From positions 1 to 30,396 of the forward strand of contig CALJUR010000052.1 in NCBI GenBank assembly GCA_937975765.1: 30,396 bases of DNA. The letters are read 5' to 3'. Position 1 is the first letter of the stretch. Each line of letters begins with the position of its first letter. Shown here piece after piece: positions 7,534-14,204 of this stretch. A program made the translations under genes and the position numbers. The notes under the pieces are model-generated. The model did not search any database and was not told the origin of the DNA. It worked only from the letters and a program-made list of their open reading frames with translations. The DNA is from an uncultured Myxococcales bacterium (lineage in GTDB: Bacteria > Myxococcota_A > UBA9042 > DTJE01).

Positions 7534-8685
7534 TCAGTCCTCCTCGATGACCTTGTACCGGATGCGGGCGGTGGCGCGGACGGCGTTCGTCATGTAGTCG
7601 GCCGGCCTGACCTCGATGCGGTAGGAGATGCCGTTTCCCCCGGATCCGTTCCTGGCCGCCTGGTCGACCATGGCGTACCAGAAGGTGTACCCCTTCCCGT
7701 TCTCCTCGGGGTGGAAGATGCTGACCGTGGACGACAGCAGCCGTTCGGGGAAGTAGCCGACGACCGTGCCGAATTCCTCGATGACCGGCGGCTGGGTGGC
7801 TGTCTTCGCCAGTTCCTCGTCCGCGAATCGCAGTTCCAGCAGCATCTTCGCGTGCGTCATCCTGTCGGCGTTGAAGGTGCCCGAGCAGTCGTAGGTGGAA
7901 AGCCGGAACATCTCGCCCCCGGGCTGCACGATGCCGACCTTCTGGATGCTGTTGTACCCGAGTTGCATGGGCTCGCCGCAATCGTTCTCGCCCTTCATGT
8001 CCAGGCCCAGCCCCAGGTCCGGCATCTCGCTTTTCACCAGGCCGAACGAGGGGTGGTACCACATCTCGACGCCCAGCGGGACGCCCGCGACCAGCGCCGG
8101 GGCGGCCTCGCCCTGCAGGGTCACCGAGCCGGCGAAGTGCTTCACGCCCGACAGCGTGCCGAAGGCCGTCTCGACCGTCTCGTCGTCGGACTCCTTCACG
8201 TACTCGAACACGGCGCTCCCCGATTTCGACGTGCCCGTCTGGACCGTCGTGGCGGTCGCCTCGAACGTCACCGTCTCGGGCTCGCCCACAGGTCCGTCCA
8301 TCCGCACCGTGTAGGGTCGTTCGGCCACGACCGTCATCGCTCCCGGCTCCTCGTATCCCTGGAAGGTGAACGTGTCCTCGTCCTCCTTGTCGATCCAGAC
8401 CTCGATGCCGTTCTGGGGATTCACGGGATCCAGGGCCACCTTGTAGGACTGGAAGGTGCGGCCGTTCACGACCTTGTCCCCGACGATGCGGATGGTGCCC
8501 GCTGCCGTCTCGCCCGAAGGCGTGCGGACGGCCATCGTGGCCACGGTCGTCCGGCTGAACGACTGGAAGGGCGCGTTGACCTCGTCGCTGGTGTCGCCCC
8601 CGCCGCCGCCGCAGGCCGCCAGGGCCAGGACGGCGATCATCGCCAGGGACTCCGGAACTCGGGAAACAAGGTTCGATCGGATCAC
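7534..8685 (-). CDS. Lipoprotein of unknown function (383 aa)
   Basis: The GTG at 8685 follows GGTGGG. The product has a signal peptide ending in LALAAC and a Gly-rich tether, then about 350 residues of apparently beta-rich sequence without recognised motifs. Two Cys pairs could form disulfides (ENDCGEP and TYDCSGT). An ATG 15 codons later could also start the signal peptide. It lies convergent to the phosphatase gene with a 125-base gap that shows no terminator. It is the last intact host-type gene before the phage-like segment. An outer-membrane or periplasmic location is expected; no function can be given. Confidence 0.8.
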   Translation of the reverse strand: MIRSNLVSRVPESLAMIAVLALAACGGGGGDTSDEVNAPFQSFSRTTVATMAVRTPSGETAAGTIRIVGDKVVNGRTFQSYKVALDPVNPQNGIEVWIDKEDEDTFTFQGYEEPGAMTVVAERPYTVRMDGPVGEPETVTFEATATTVQTGTSKSGSAVFEYVKESDDETVETAFGTLSGVKHFAGSVTLQGEAAPALVAGVPLGVEMWYHPSFGLVKSEMPDLGLGLDMKGENDCGEPMQLGYNSIQKVGIVQPGGEMFRLSTYDCSGTFNADRMTHAKMLLELRFADEELAKTATQPPVIEEFGTVVGYFPERLLSSTVSIFHPEENGKGYTFWYAMVDQAARNGSGGNGISYRIEVRPADYMTNAVRATARIRYKVIEED

Positions 8686-8706
8686 GGTCCCACCAGGGTT
8701 TCGGAT

Positions 8707-8733
8707 GGGCAGAGTCTGCCCTGCGGCCGCAGG
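8707..8733. repeat. Two abutting palindromes at the edge of the phage-like segment
   Basis: GGGCAGAGTCTGCCC (8707-8721, 7-base arms) runs directly into CCTGCGGCCGCAGG (8720-8733, a perfect 14-base palindrome that contains a NotI site). They sit 22 bases upstream of the lipoprotein start at 8685 and just before phage-like coding sequence begins. They could be an operator for the lipoprotein gene or mark a joint. Confidence 0.5.
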
Positions 8734-8825
8734 CGAGTCAACTGCATCGGGCTTGCGACTGGGGCGCCGCGACCTCTGGGTGCACGGCGATCCCGTACGA
8801 CGAAGCTCACCTCCAGTACATCGGC

Positions 8826-10439
8826 GTGCAGGGGGACACCTACCCGGACAAGGTTGACGTGGCCTCCGACGGCGTGAAGTTCATCAAGCGGACGGCCGTC
8901 GATATCGGCCAGACGCTCACGCCTTCATCGGTCGCGGTGGACGGCGACGGCCTGAAGATCACGCTTCCCCTGGTGGCATGGACGAAGGCGGCCGGGACGC
9001 GCCCGGTCGTGGCGTGGCTGATCACCCCGGAGACCGGTTCGTCCGAAGCGATCTACACCGGCGTCGCGGAGCTGGACGGCTCGGACGTCGTGGTCAACGT
9101 CCCGCACGTGTTCGGCCAGGGGTCCCCGTCCACCGTTGCCGCGGACTATGCGGTCTTCGTCGCGGGCCCGGTGTTGCAGGCGACCGCGATCGATCCGGAC
9201 CATGCGGCGAAGGTCGGCCAGGTCTCCGCCGGGTCCATCGGTTTCACTGGCCAGAACGTCGTTCGGTCGCTGGACCAGGTCGAGGAGTCGCTGGACCTGC
9301 TGTGGGAGGGACCGACGTACGTCGGCGCTGGTGTTGGAGAGTTCGATACCATCGCCGAGGCGCTGGCCGCGGGTCACAGGAACCTCATGCTGTGCGGCGG
9401 CGGAACGATCGAGACGTCGACCGTGACGATCCCGAGAGACTGCACGATCCGGAGCATGTACGCCCCTGGTCAGATCGCTGGTTCGACCCCTTACATTGAC
9501 TGGTCCTTCGATGAGCCGCTGTTCCTGTTGACAGATCCTGTCAATGTGCATCTCCAGGGACTGACATTCTACCCGCAGCACACTGGAGCCGTCCCGGCCG
9601 ACCAGGACCGCGTCATCATCCGAATCGCTCCGACCGACGTCGACCAGTTCAACAACGTGGTCATCGAGGACATCGCCACCGCGATGCCTGCCGCGAACAA
9701 CTGCGTCTCCGGAGTGATCGACGCCTCGGGGTTGCAGTCGGCGGAATCGCTGGTGATCCGCAATGTCGATGCGTGGTTCACGGACTACGGGATCGACCTC
9801 GGCGGGGCGACCAACGTAGCGATGGAGAACGTCACTGTGCGGCGGAACTACTCCGCAGCTCAGGTCGGGACCAAGAAGTTCGGCGTTCGGATCAACGGCG
9901 GGGCGATCCCGGCGGGTCATGACTGGGACGGTCGGGTCCAGATGCGCAACGTGATCGTGCGCGGCACCCCGTCCGGAGGCGCCAACCCATTCCACGGCCC
10001 CGGTATCCAGATCGGCGACACGGCCGCCGTGGTCGGCGCGCGGCTGCATGGCTGCATGGCGACCTACACGGACACTCATCCGGCGCTGGACCTGGGCTCC
10101 AACTGCGACGACGTCGTGGTCTCCGACTCCGAGTTCGTGACCGCGAGCGCCGCGACAGCGGTCAGCATCGAAGGGACTCGCTGCGCCGTGCACAACGTCA
10201 AGGCGTGGACCGAGTCGGCGGTCGCGAGCTGCGTCGGCATCAACGTCAACGGGCCGCGTACTCGAGTCACGGACTGCGATGTGAAGGCGGCCGGGATCGC
10301 TGGGAGCGTCGGGATCAACATCACGGCGACGACCGCCTCCGACTTCTCCATCATCACCGGGTGCCAGACCAACGGCACCGGCCTCACGAACGGCAACGCC
10401 GCGAACACGACCGTCGCCAACAACCGCGACGACGCCTGA
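8826..10439 (+). CDS. Beta-helix (pectate-lyase-fold) phage tail-spike-type protein, 5' end uncertain
   Basis: The frame encodes at least 537 residues. An N-terminal part (about 1-165) is of tail-protein type. A stalk-like YVGAGVGEFDTIAEALAAG at about 166 follows, then a long parallel beta-helix region with short repeated strand/turn units rich in Asn, Val and Ile (VIRNVDAWF, VAMENVTVRR, HNVKAW, VTDCDVKA). Such proteins form host-receptor-binding spikes. The GTG at 8826 lacks a ribosome site. The frame stays open leftwards, and the upstream sequence (DWGAATSGCTAIPYDEAHLQ) also reads as protein with no start codon. The true N-terminus is therefore probably missing at the edge near 8.72 kb. Codon third positions are less biased than in the flanking genes. 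No catalytic motif was identified. Confidence 0.7.
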   Translation: MQGDTYPDKVDVASDGVKFIKRTAVDIGQTLTPSSVAVDGDGLKITLPLVAWTKAAGTRPVVAWLITPETGSSEAIYTGVAELDGSDVVVNVPHVFGQGSPSTVAADYAVFVAGPVLQATAIDPDHAAKVGQVSAGSIGFTGQNVVRSLDQVEESLDLLWEGPTYVGAGVGEFDTIAEALAAGHRNLMLCGGGTIETSTVTIPRDCTIRSMYAPGQIAGSTPYIDWSFDEPLFLLTDPVNVHLQGLTFYPQHTGAVPADQDRVIIRIAPTDVDQFNNVVIEDIATAMPAANNCVSGVIDASGLQSAESLVIRNVDAWFTDYGIDLGGATNVAMENVTVRRNYSAAQVGTKKFGVRINGGAIPAGHDWDGRVQMRNVIVRGTPSGGANPFHGPGIQIGDTAAVVGARLHGCMATYTDTHPALDLGSNCDDVVVSDSEFVTASAATAVSIEGTRCAVHNVKAWTESAVASCVGINVNGPRTRVTDCDVKAAGIAGSVGINITATTASDFSIITGCQTNGTGLTNGNAANTTVANNRDDA

Positions 10440-10444
10440 TCCGG

Positions 10445-10450
10445 TACAAT
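10445..10450 (+). promoter_or_regulatory. Possible -10 element before the phage-borne lipoprotein gene
   Basis: TACAAT lies 21 bases upstream of the ATG at 10472. No clear -35 is seen. Just after it, CCCCCC and GGGGG could pair and mask the AAGGGGG ribosome site. Confidence 0.3.
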
Positions 10451-10471
10451 GCCCCCCAAGGGGGTACGTCA

Positions 10472-10978
10472 ATGCGCAGAATCATCCTCCTGACCATCGT
10501 AGGGCTTGCGGCTTGCGATGCCGGCGACGGCCCGGGCCTATTGGCCGGGGACCTGTCGATGTCCGATGCCAGGGTGGACCTGCCTATCACCGACCAGCAG
10601 GTCCCGGATGCTTCGCGTGAGGTCGGGTGCGATGCGACCTCGTGCGACGGCGACTACCTCGTCCTGTGCATCAAGGGAATGCCGACCCGAGCGTCTGCCC
10701 CGTGCGCGTTCGGATGCGACCCGATGACCCTGTGCAACGTCTGCCGGCCTGCGTCGGTGGAGTGCCACGGCCAGGACATCGACGTCTGCAACGACGACGG
10801 CCTCGGCTGGACGACGTTCCGTACCTGCGCGCCGCCGTGTACGACCTGCCAGGAGGGTGACTGCGCGTCCATCGCGACGTGCGATGACAAGGAGTGCGGG
10901 GACGACGGCTGCGGGGTGGCCTGCGGGTACTGCACGGACGGCGAGCGATGCGTCGACGGGACGTGCGTCGAGAAGTGA
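10472..10978 (+). CDS. Small Cys-rich lipoprotein, phage-adjacent (possible moron)
   Basis: This 168-residue protein has a signal sequence with lipobox GLAAC (Cys15), a short Asp-rich tether, and about 26 Cys in spaced modules. The last module reads KECGDDGCGVACGYC, a motif typical of secreted proteins of Myxococcota-like bacteria. The start ATG at 10472 follows AAGGGGG at good spacing. It lies 32 bases after the tail-spike gene on the same strand and before the attachment-like tRNA end, where temperate phages often carry extra host-type genes. A surface role such as changing phage receptors in a lysogen is only a guess. It could also be a host gene next to a phage remnant. Confidence 0.75.
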   Translation: MRRIILLTIVGLAACDAGDGPGLLAGDLSMSDARVDLPITDQQVPDASREVGCDATSCDGDYLVLCIKGMPTRASAPCAFGCDPMTLCNVCRPASVECHGQDIDVCNDDGLGWTTFRTCAPPCTTCQEGDCASIATCDDKECGDDGCGVACGYCTDGERCVDGTCVEK

Positions 10979-11330
10979 CTTGCCCATCCTCCCCGCAACC
11001 CCTACCCGCGATCCCTGTTCGCGCACCGAACGTCAACCGACCTTGCCATTGCCCGTTTTAGGCCTGTTGCGCGACCGGGGCAACGAATCCATCGTCCGGT
11101 TCGGTTGCGGGGGCTGGAATGGGCGATTTAAGCGTCGGGTGAAAACTCGGTTGTGGATGAAGAATCGTCGAGGTCGCGGACCTCTACGGTTGCGCGGAAG
11201 TGGTGAGGATCAGCGACGGGAGAGGCCAGGGACACCCCTGTGCGAATTTCCTTGGCAATTCATTGTCAGACGGGTTTTCGGTCGGGGGGTACTAATCGCC
11301 GAAGTCCACGGAACCAGAACTGTTCCCGGG

Positions 11331-11365
11331 TGGAGGTGGGGGGAATCGAACCCCCGACCTCTTGA
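11331..11365 (-). other. 3' end of a tRNA (or tmRNA): probable attachment-site core
   Basis: Read on the minus strand, the segment contains CAAGAGGTC, then a perfect T-arm (GGGGG TTCGATT CCCCC), then the 3' acceptor strand CACCTCC and discriminator A, followed by CCC rather than CCA. The matching 5' acceptor strand (GGAGGTG), D-arm and anticodon arm are not found upstream within tRNA length, so it is not a whole tRNA. Tyrosine integrases commonly use exactly this part of tRNA or tmRNA genes as the att core. Confidence 0.75.
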
Positions 11366-11416
11366 ATGCCATGGACGACGGTCACCGCAATCATTTCGCG
11401 ACCTTCTGAACTTTCC

Positions 11417-11467
11417 GCCCACTTCGAGCCCGCTCCCCCGCATGGGAGTAGGCCGACCGAAGTGGGC
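11417..11467. repeat. Nested inverted repeat before the replication gene
   Basis: Perfect 10-base arms GCCCACTTCG (11417-11426) and CGAAGTGGGC (11458-11467) enclose a smaller hairpin with CTCCC (11433-11437) and GGGAG (11444-11448). It ends 8 bases before the Shine-Dalgarno of the replication gene, so it could be an operator or a leader structure. No T-run follows, so it is not a classical terminator. Confidence 0.6.
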
Positions 11468-11485
11468 AGAAAACGGGAGGCCCGA

Positions 11486-12742
11486 ATGAAGTGGCTGCGG
11501 ACGGACTGCACCCTCGATGACCACCCGGACATCATCGAGGCGGGCTTCTACGGGGCCCGCATCTTCGAGGCGCTGCTGCGCACGTCGAAGAAGTTCGACC
11601 TGGGCGGGTCCCTGCCGGCGAAGTACGCCTCGGCCCGCTATCTGGTGCGGCAGCTCGGGCTGGACGAACGCCTGTGCGCCCAGGGCCTGGAGTCCGCGGC
11701 CCGGGCGGGCCTGATCGAACTGGACGACCAGGGCGACGTCGTGATCCCGGGTTGGGAGGACTACAACGGGGACCGCGAACTCGAGGAGGTCCGGGAGAAG
11801 GCCCGGAAACGCACGGCGGCGTTTCGCGAACGTCAAAAGACCCGGGCCGCCGGCGCGGTCACGCCACCGGCTGCGACCGTCACGCCGTGTGACGTGACGC
11901 AACGTGACGGTCACGATGTAACGGGTACGGGACGGGACGAGACGGGACAGGACGGGACAGATAGCCCTCCTGGCGGAGGGCCTGCCGCGCCCGCGGAACC
12001 CGCCCGCGAGGAGTCGTCCCCCGAACCGGCCCCGGTCCCGGACGCCGAGCCCGCCCCGGCCCCTGCCCGGTCCCCGGGCGCCGTCCCGGTGGCGGCACTG
12101 GTCGAGTCCTGGAACGCCATCGCCGCTGCTGCCGGCGCGGTGGCCTGCCGGAAGGTGCCCGACGCCTGGCGGGGCGCCATCCGGGCCCGCTGGCTCGAAT
12201 CGGGCGCCACCGACGACGAGCGCATGGCGGCCTTCCGGGCGCAGTTCGAGGCGGTCGCGGCGTCCCGGCTCTGCACCGGCCGCGTGGACCACGGAGACCG
12301 CCGGCCCTGGCGGGCGTCCCTGGACTGGCTGGTGAAGGCCGGCAACTGGGCCAAGGTCGCGAACGGGAACTACCAGGACGACCCGGCCCCGGTCCGGGCG
12401 CCGCCGGCCTCCCCTGCCCCTCCCAGGCCCGAGCCCGCCTGGGCCAAGGCCGGGCCCGACGACCTTGCCGCGACCGCCCCGGAGGCCCGGGAACTCTGGC
12501 GGGCCGCGCTGGACCTGCTGCGGGCCCGGGTGGACCCCCGGGGCGTGGCAACCTGGATCGACCCCCTGGAGCCCCTGGGCCTGGTGGACGACGTCCTGGT
12601 GCTCGGCGTGGTCGATGAATTCGCGGCGCGCTGGGTCAGCGACAACTACGTCGAGGTCGTCCGGGACGCCCTGTGGGACGTGTTGCAGCGCCAGGTCGGC
12701 GTCGGTCTTCGCGTGGCCCCCAGCGAGGAGGCCGCGGCATGA
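11486..12742 (+). CDS. Phage replisome organizer fused to a DnaA domain I
   Basis: This 418-residue protein has three parts. Residues 1-100 form a winged-helix-like N-terminal domain (MKWLRTDCTLDDHP, ARYLVRQLGLDERLCAQGLE, GLIELDD, IPGWEDYN) typical of phage replication initiators. A basic helix and a low-complexity linker follow (100-200). Residues about 203-296 form a domain ending SLDWLVKAGNWAKVANGNY, as in many phage replication proteins. Residues about 334-412 match DnaA domain I (LWRAALDLLRARVDP, TWIDPLEPL, FAARWVSDNYVEVVRDAL). DnaA domain I contacts DnaB helicase in bacteria, so here it may recruit host helicase to a phage origin. The ATG at 11486 follows GGGAGG; the stop overlaps the next ATG (ATGA). 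The linker DNA contains repeat clusters that could be the origin. Confidence 0.82.
   Translation: MKWLRTDCTLDDHPDIIEAGFYGARIFEALLRTSKKFDLGGSLPAKYASARYLVRQLGLDERLCAQGLESAARAGLIELDDQGDVVIPGWEDYNGDRELEEVREKARKRTAAFRERQKTRAAGAVTPPAATVTPCDVTQRDGHDVTGTGRDETGQDGTDSPPGGGPAAPAEPAREESSPEPAPVPDAEPAPAPARSPGAVPVAALVESWNAIAAAAGAVACRKVPDAWRGAIRARWLESGATDDERMAAFRAQFEAVAASRLCTGRVDHGDRRPWRASLDWLVKAGNWAKVANGNYQDDPAPVRAPPASPAPPRPEPAWAKAGPDDLAATAPEARELWRAALDLLRARVDPRGVATWIDPLEPLGLVDDVLVLGVVDEFAARWVSDNYVEVVRDALWDVLQRQVGVGLRVAPSEEAAA
11857..11961. repeat. Iteron-like repeat clusters inside the replication gene (candidate origin)
   Basis: Two adjacent clusters lie in the linker-coding part of the gene. The first has GTGACG at 11889, 11894 and 11904 plus reverse copies (CGTCAC at 11878; GGTCACG at 11857 and 11909). 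The second has ACGGGAC at 11927, 11932, 11942 and 11952, the last three exactly 10 bases apart, one helical turn. Lambda-type phages place their origin iterons inside the initiator gene, so this is a candidate replication origin. Confidence 0.5.
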
Positions 12743-13110
12743 GGAGGCACGCCGACCACCTGACCTACCTGGCGTCGCCCTACTCGCACCCGGACCCGGC
12801 CATCCGGGAGGGCCGCTACCGGGCCGCCTGCGCCGTGGCCGCCATCCTGTCCGCCAGGGGCGACCTGGTCTTCTCGCCCGTGGCCCACGGGCACGGCATC
12901 GGGCTGTCGGGGCGCCTCCCGGTGGCCTGGGAGTACTGGCAGCGCCTGGACCTGCGCATGCTGGCGTCCTGCGACTCCCTGACCGTCCTGTGCGTGGCCG
13001 GCTGGCGCGAGAGCGTCGGCGTGGCAGCCGAAATCGCGTTCGCCCGGGAACTCGGTCTGCCCGTGCTGCTGGTGGACCCGTGCGGCCAGTCCCAGGGGGT
13101 GCTGCCATGA
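12739..13110 (+). CDS. DUF1937-like protein (nucleoside deoxyribosyltransferase-like fold)
   Basis: This 123-residue protein starts at an ATG overlapping the stop of the replication gene (ATGA), with AGCGAGGAGG upstream. The pattern YLASPYSHPDPAIREGRYRA, a VFSPVAHGHGIG segment, W-x-YW, DLRMLASCDSLTVL and GWRESVGVAAEIAFA matches DUF1937/DUF4406-type phage proteins related to nucleoside 2-deoxyribosyltransferases. In that fold the SPY and SxGVxxE motifs line the nucleotide pocket; the Glu is kept here. Members are common in phage early regions, but their substrate is unknown. A role in nucleotide modification or salvage during phage replication is inference from fold and neighbours. Confidence 0.75.
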   Translation: MRRHADHLTYLASPYSHPDPAIREGRYRAACAVAAILSARGDLVFSPVAHGHGIGLSGRLPVAWEYWQRLDLRMLASCDSLTVLCVAGWRESVGVAAEIAFARELGLPVLLVDPCGQSQGVLP

Positions 13111-13976
13111 AGCGAACCCACGACCCCATGCCCCGGACCCGGGGCGAGTGCCCGCCGGCGTCGGTGCCGTGCCCGTTCCTGGAGTGCCGGCATCACCTGT
13201 GGTTCGACCGGATCGTCGAGAACGGGCGCGTGGTCGCCGTCCGGGTGACCAGGTTGCATGGCCGGGAGTCGCGCACCTGCTCGCTACGGTTCGCGGAGCG
13301 CGGGCCAATGACCCTGGAACGGGTCGGACGAATCCTGAGCCTGACCCGCGAACGCGTGCGCCAGATCGAGTTCGCCGCCCTGGAGCAGCTTCGCGACAAC
13401 GACCCGGGCCTGCTGCGCGACCTCCTGGAAGCGATGAACGACCCGGACCTGGGCGACGACACCGGGTGGGACGACGGGCCGGTCCAGGCCCGGGGCGATT
13501 CGACCGCGGCCTCGAACGAGGCGGACGGCGACCTAGTCGTGGACGACACCGGGCTCCCCGAGGGAGCGGACGTCCTGGTGACCGACACCACGGGCCAACT
13601 GCCCTGGTCCGAGCCGACCTCGACCGACCCGACCGTGCTGGCCGTCAACCAGCGTCGGTTCGAGCGGGCCACGGCACTGGCCGAGGAGGCACCTGAGTTC
13701 CGGTGCCCCTACTGCAACCGGACGTTCCCGGGCGTTCGCCTGGACGGGCAGCCCCGGCGCGGCTGCCCCGACCCTCGGTGCGCTGGCCACGCTTGGGGCG
13801 ACCGCGCCCGGGAGCAGGGGCGGCACCGCCAGGAGATCCCGCCCGAGGTGATCGAGGCGATCCGTGCCGAGTACCGGGCCGGGGTGCGCGGCTACCGGAT
13901 GCTGGCCAAGGCCCACGGCCTGCCGGTCGGGACGGTCGCGAAGATCCTGCGCGGGGACCGACGAGGCGAGGGATGA
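13107..13976 (+). CDS. Sigma-region-4-like regulator with zinc ribbon and second HTH
   Basis: This 289-residue protein starts at an ATG overlapping the previous stop. The N-terminal part has a Cys/His group (VPCPFLECRHHLWFD) then MTLERVGRILSLTRERVRQIE at 68-88, which is the helix-turn-helix of sigma70 region 4 that reads the -35 element. An acidic linker (about 110-170) follows. A Cys4 zinc ribbon has CPYC at 200-203 and C220/C225, and a second HTH-like segment lies at about 245-283 (GYRMLAKAHGLPVGTVAKIL). No region 2 is present, so it cannot act as a whole sigma factor. It may instead redirect host polymerase or switch phage transcription, as small phage sigma-like proteins do. It closes the overlapping early operon. 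The assignment of the HTHs is firm; the function is inferred. Confidence 0.75.
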   Translation: MKRTHDPMPRTRGECPPASVPCPFLECRHHLWFDRIVENGRVVAVRVTRLHGRESRTCSLRFAERGPMTLERVGRILSLTRERVRQIEFAALEQLRDNDPGLLRDLLEAMNDPDLGDDTGWDDGPVQARGDSTAASNEADGDLVVDDTGLPEGADVLVTDTTGQLPWSEPTSTDPTVLAVNQRRFERATALAEEAPEFRCPYCNRTFPGVRLDGQPRRGCPDPRCAGHAWGDRAREQGRHRQEIPPEVIEAIRAEYRAGVRGYRMLAKAHGLPVGTVAKILRGDRRGEG

Positions 13977-14111
13977 GGCCGCGGGAGGGGGGGACCGGCT
14001 GGTTCCTTCCGGGCGGGGGGCCGGGCCGGGGGTACCGCGCGCGGCCCGCGCCCGCCAGATACGCGGATTTTTGGATTGTGTCCCGGATGTCCCGAATGAA
14101 GGAGGTGCACG

Positions 14112-14204
14112 ATGAGTGGCAAGTCACGTGACGGAAGGACCCGGATCAGAGGCATCGAGCCAGGTTCGCCACGGCGGGTGTCGAGAGTGCCGCCGAAATG
14201 CTGA
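14112..14204 (+). pseudogene. Phage-type gene start cut short at the segment edge
   Basis: A perfect AAGGAGGTG Shine-Dalgarno precedes an ATG at 14112, but the frame (MSGKSRDGRTRIRG onward) ends after 30 codons and overlaps the 3' end of the minus-strand FGE lipoprotein gene. Such a strong ribosome site with so short a product, in line with the upstream early operon, suggests a phage gene truncated where phage-like DNA joins host-like DNA around 14.13-14.17 kb. A genuine 30-residue peptide cannot be excluded. Confidence 0.45.

Larger units (their letters stand above)
10979..11485. other. 507-base gene-free stretch with attachment-like features
   Basis: No convincing gene is seen on either strand; frames crossing it read through the tRNA end in the familiar artefact style (for example GESNPRPLECHGRRSP). 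It holds the 3' tRNA-like fragment at 11331-11365 and the nested inverted repeat at 11417-11467. Its base composition is lower in GC than the genes around it. No integrase or excisionase gene is present. Confidence 0.6.

Noticed and set aside
5960..8062. A 700-codon minus-strand frame opposite the phosphatase gene
   Set aside because: It is the antisense shadow of genes with clear motifs; long antisense frames are expected at this GC content.
11331..11403. A complete tRNA gene on the minus strand
   Set aside because: Only the T-arm and 3' acceptor strand fit. The required 5' acceptor strand GGAGGTG and a pairing anticodon stem are absent within tRNA length.
13977..14111. Tandem TGTCCCG copies before the truncated phage start as an operator
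   Set aside because: Two copies 9 bases apart in GC-rich DNA are too little evidence for a regulatory call.
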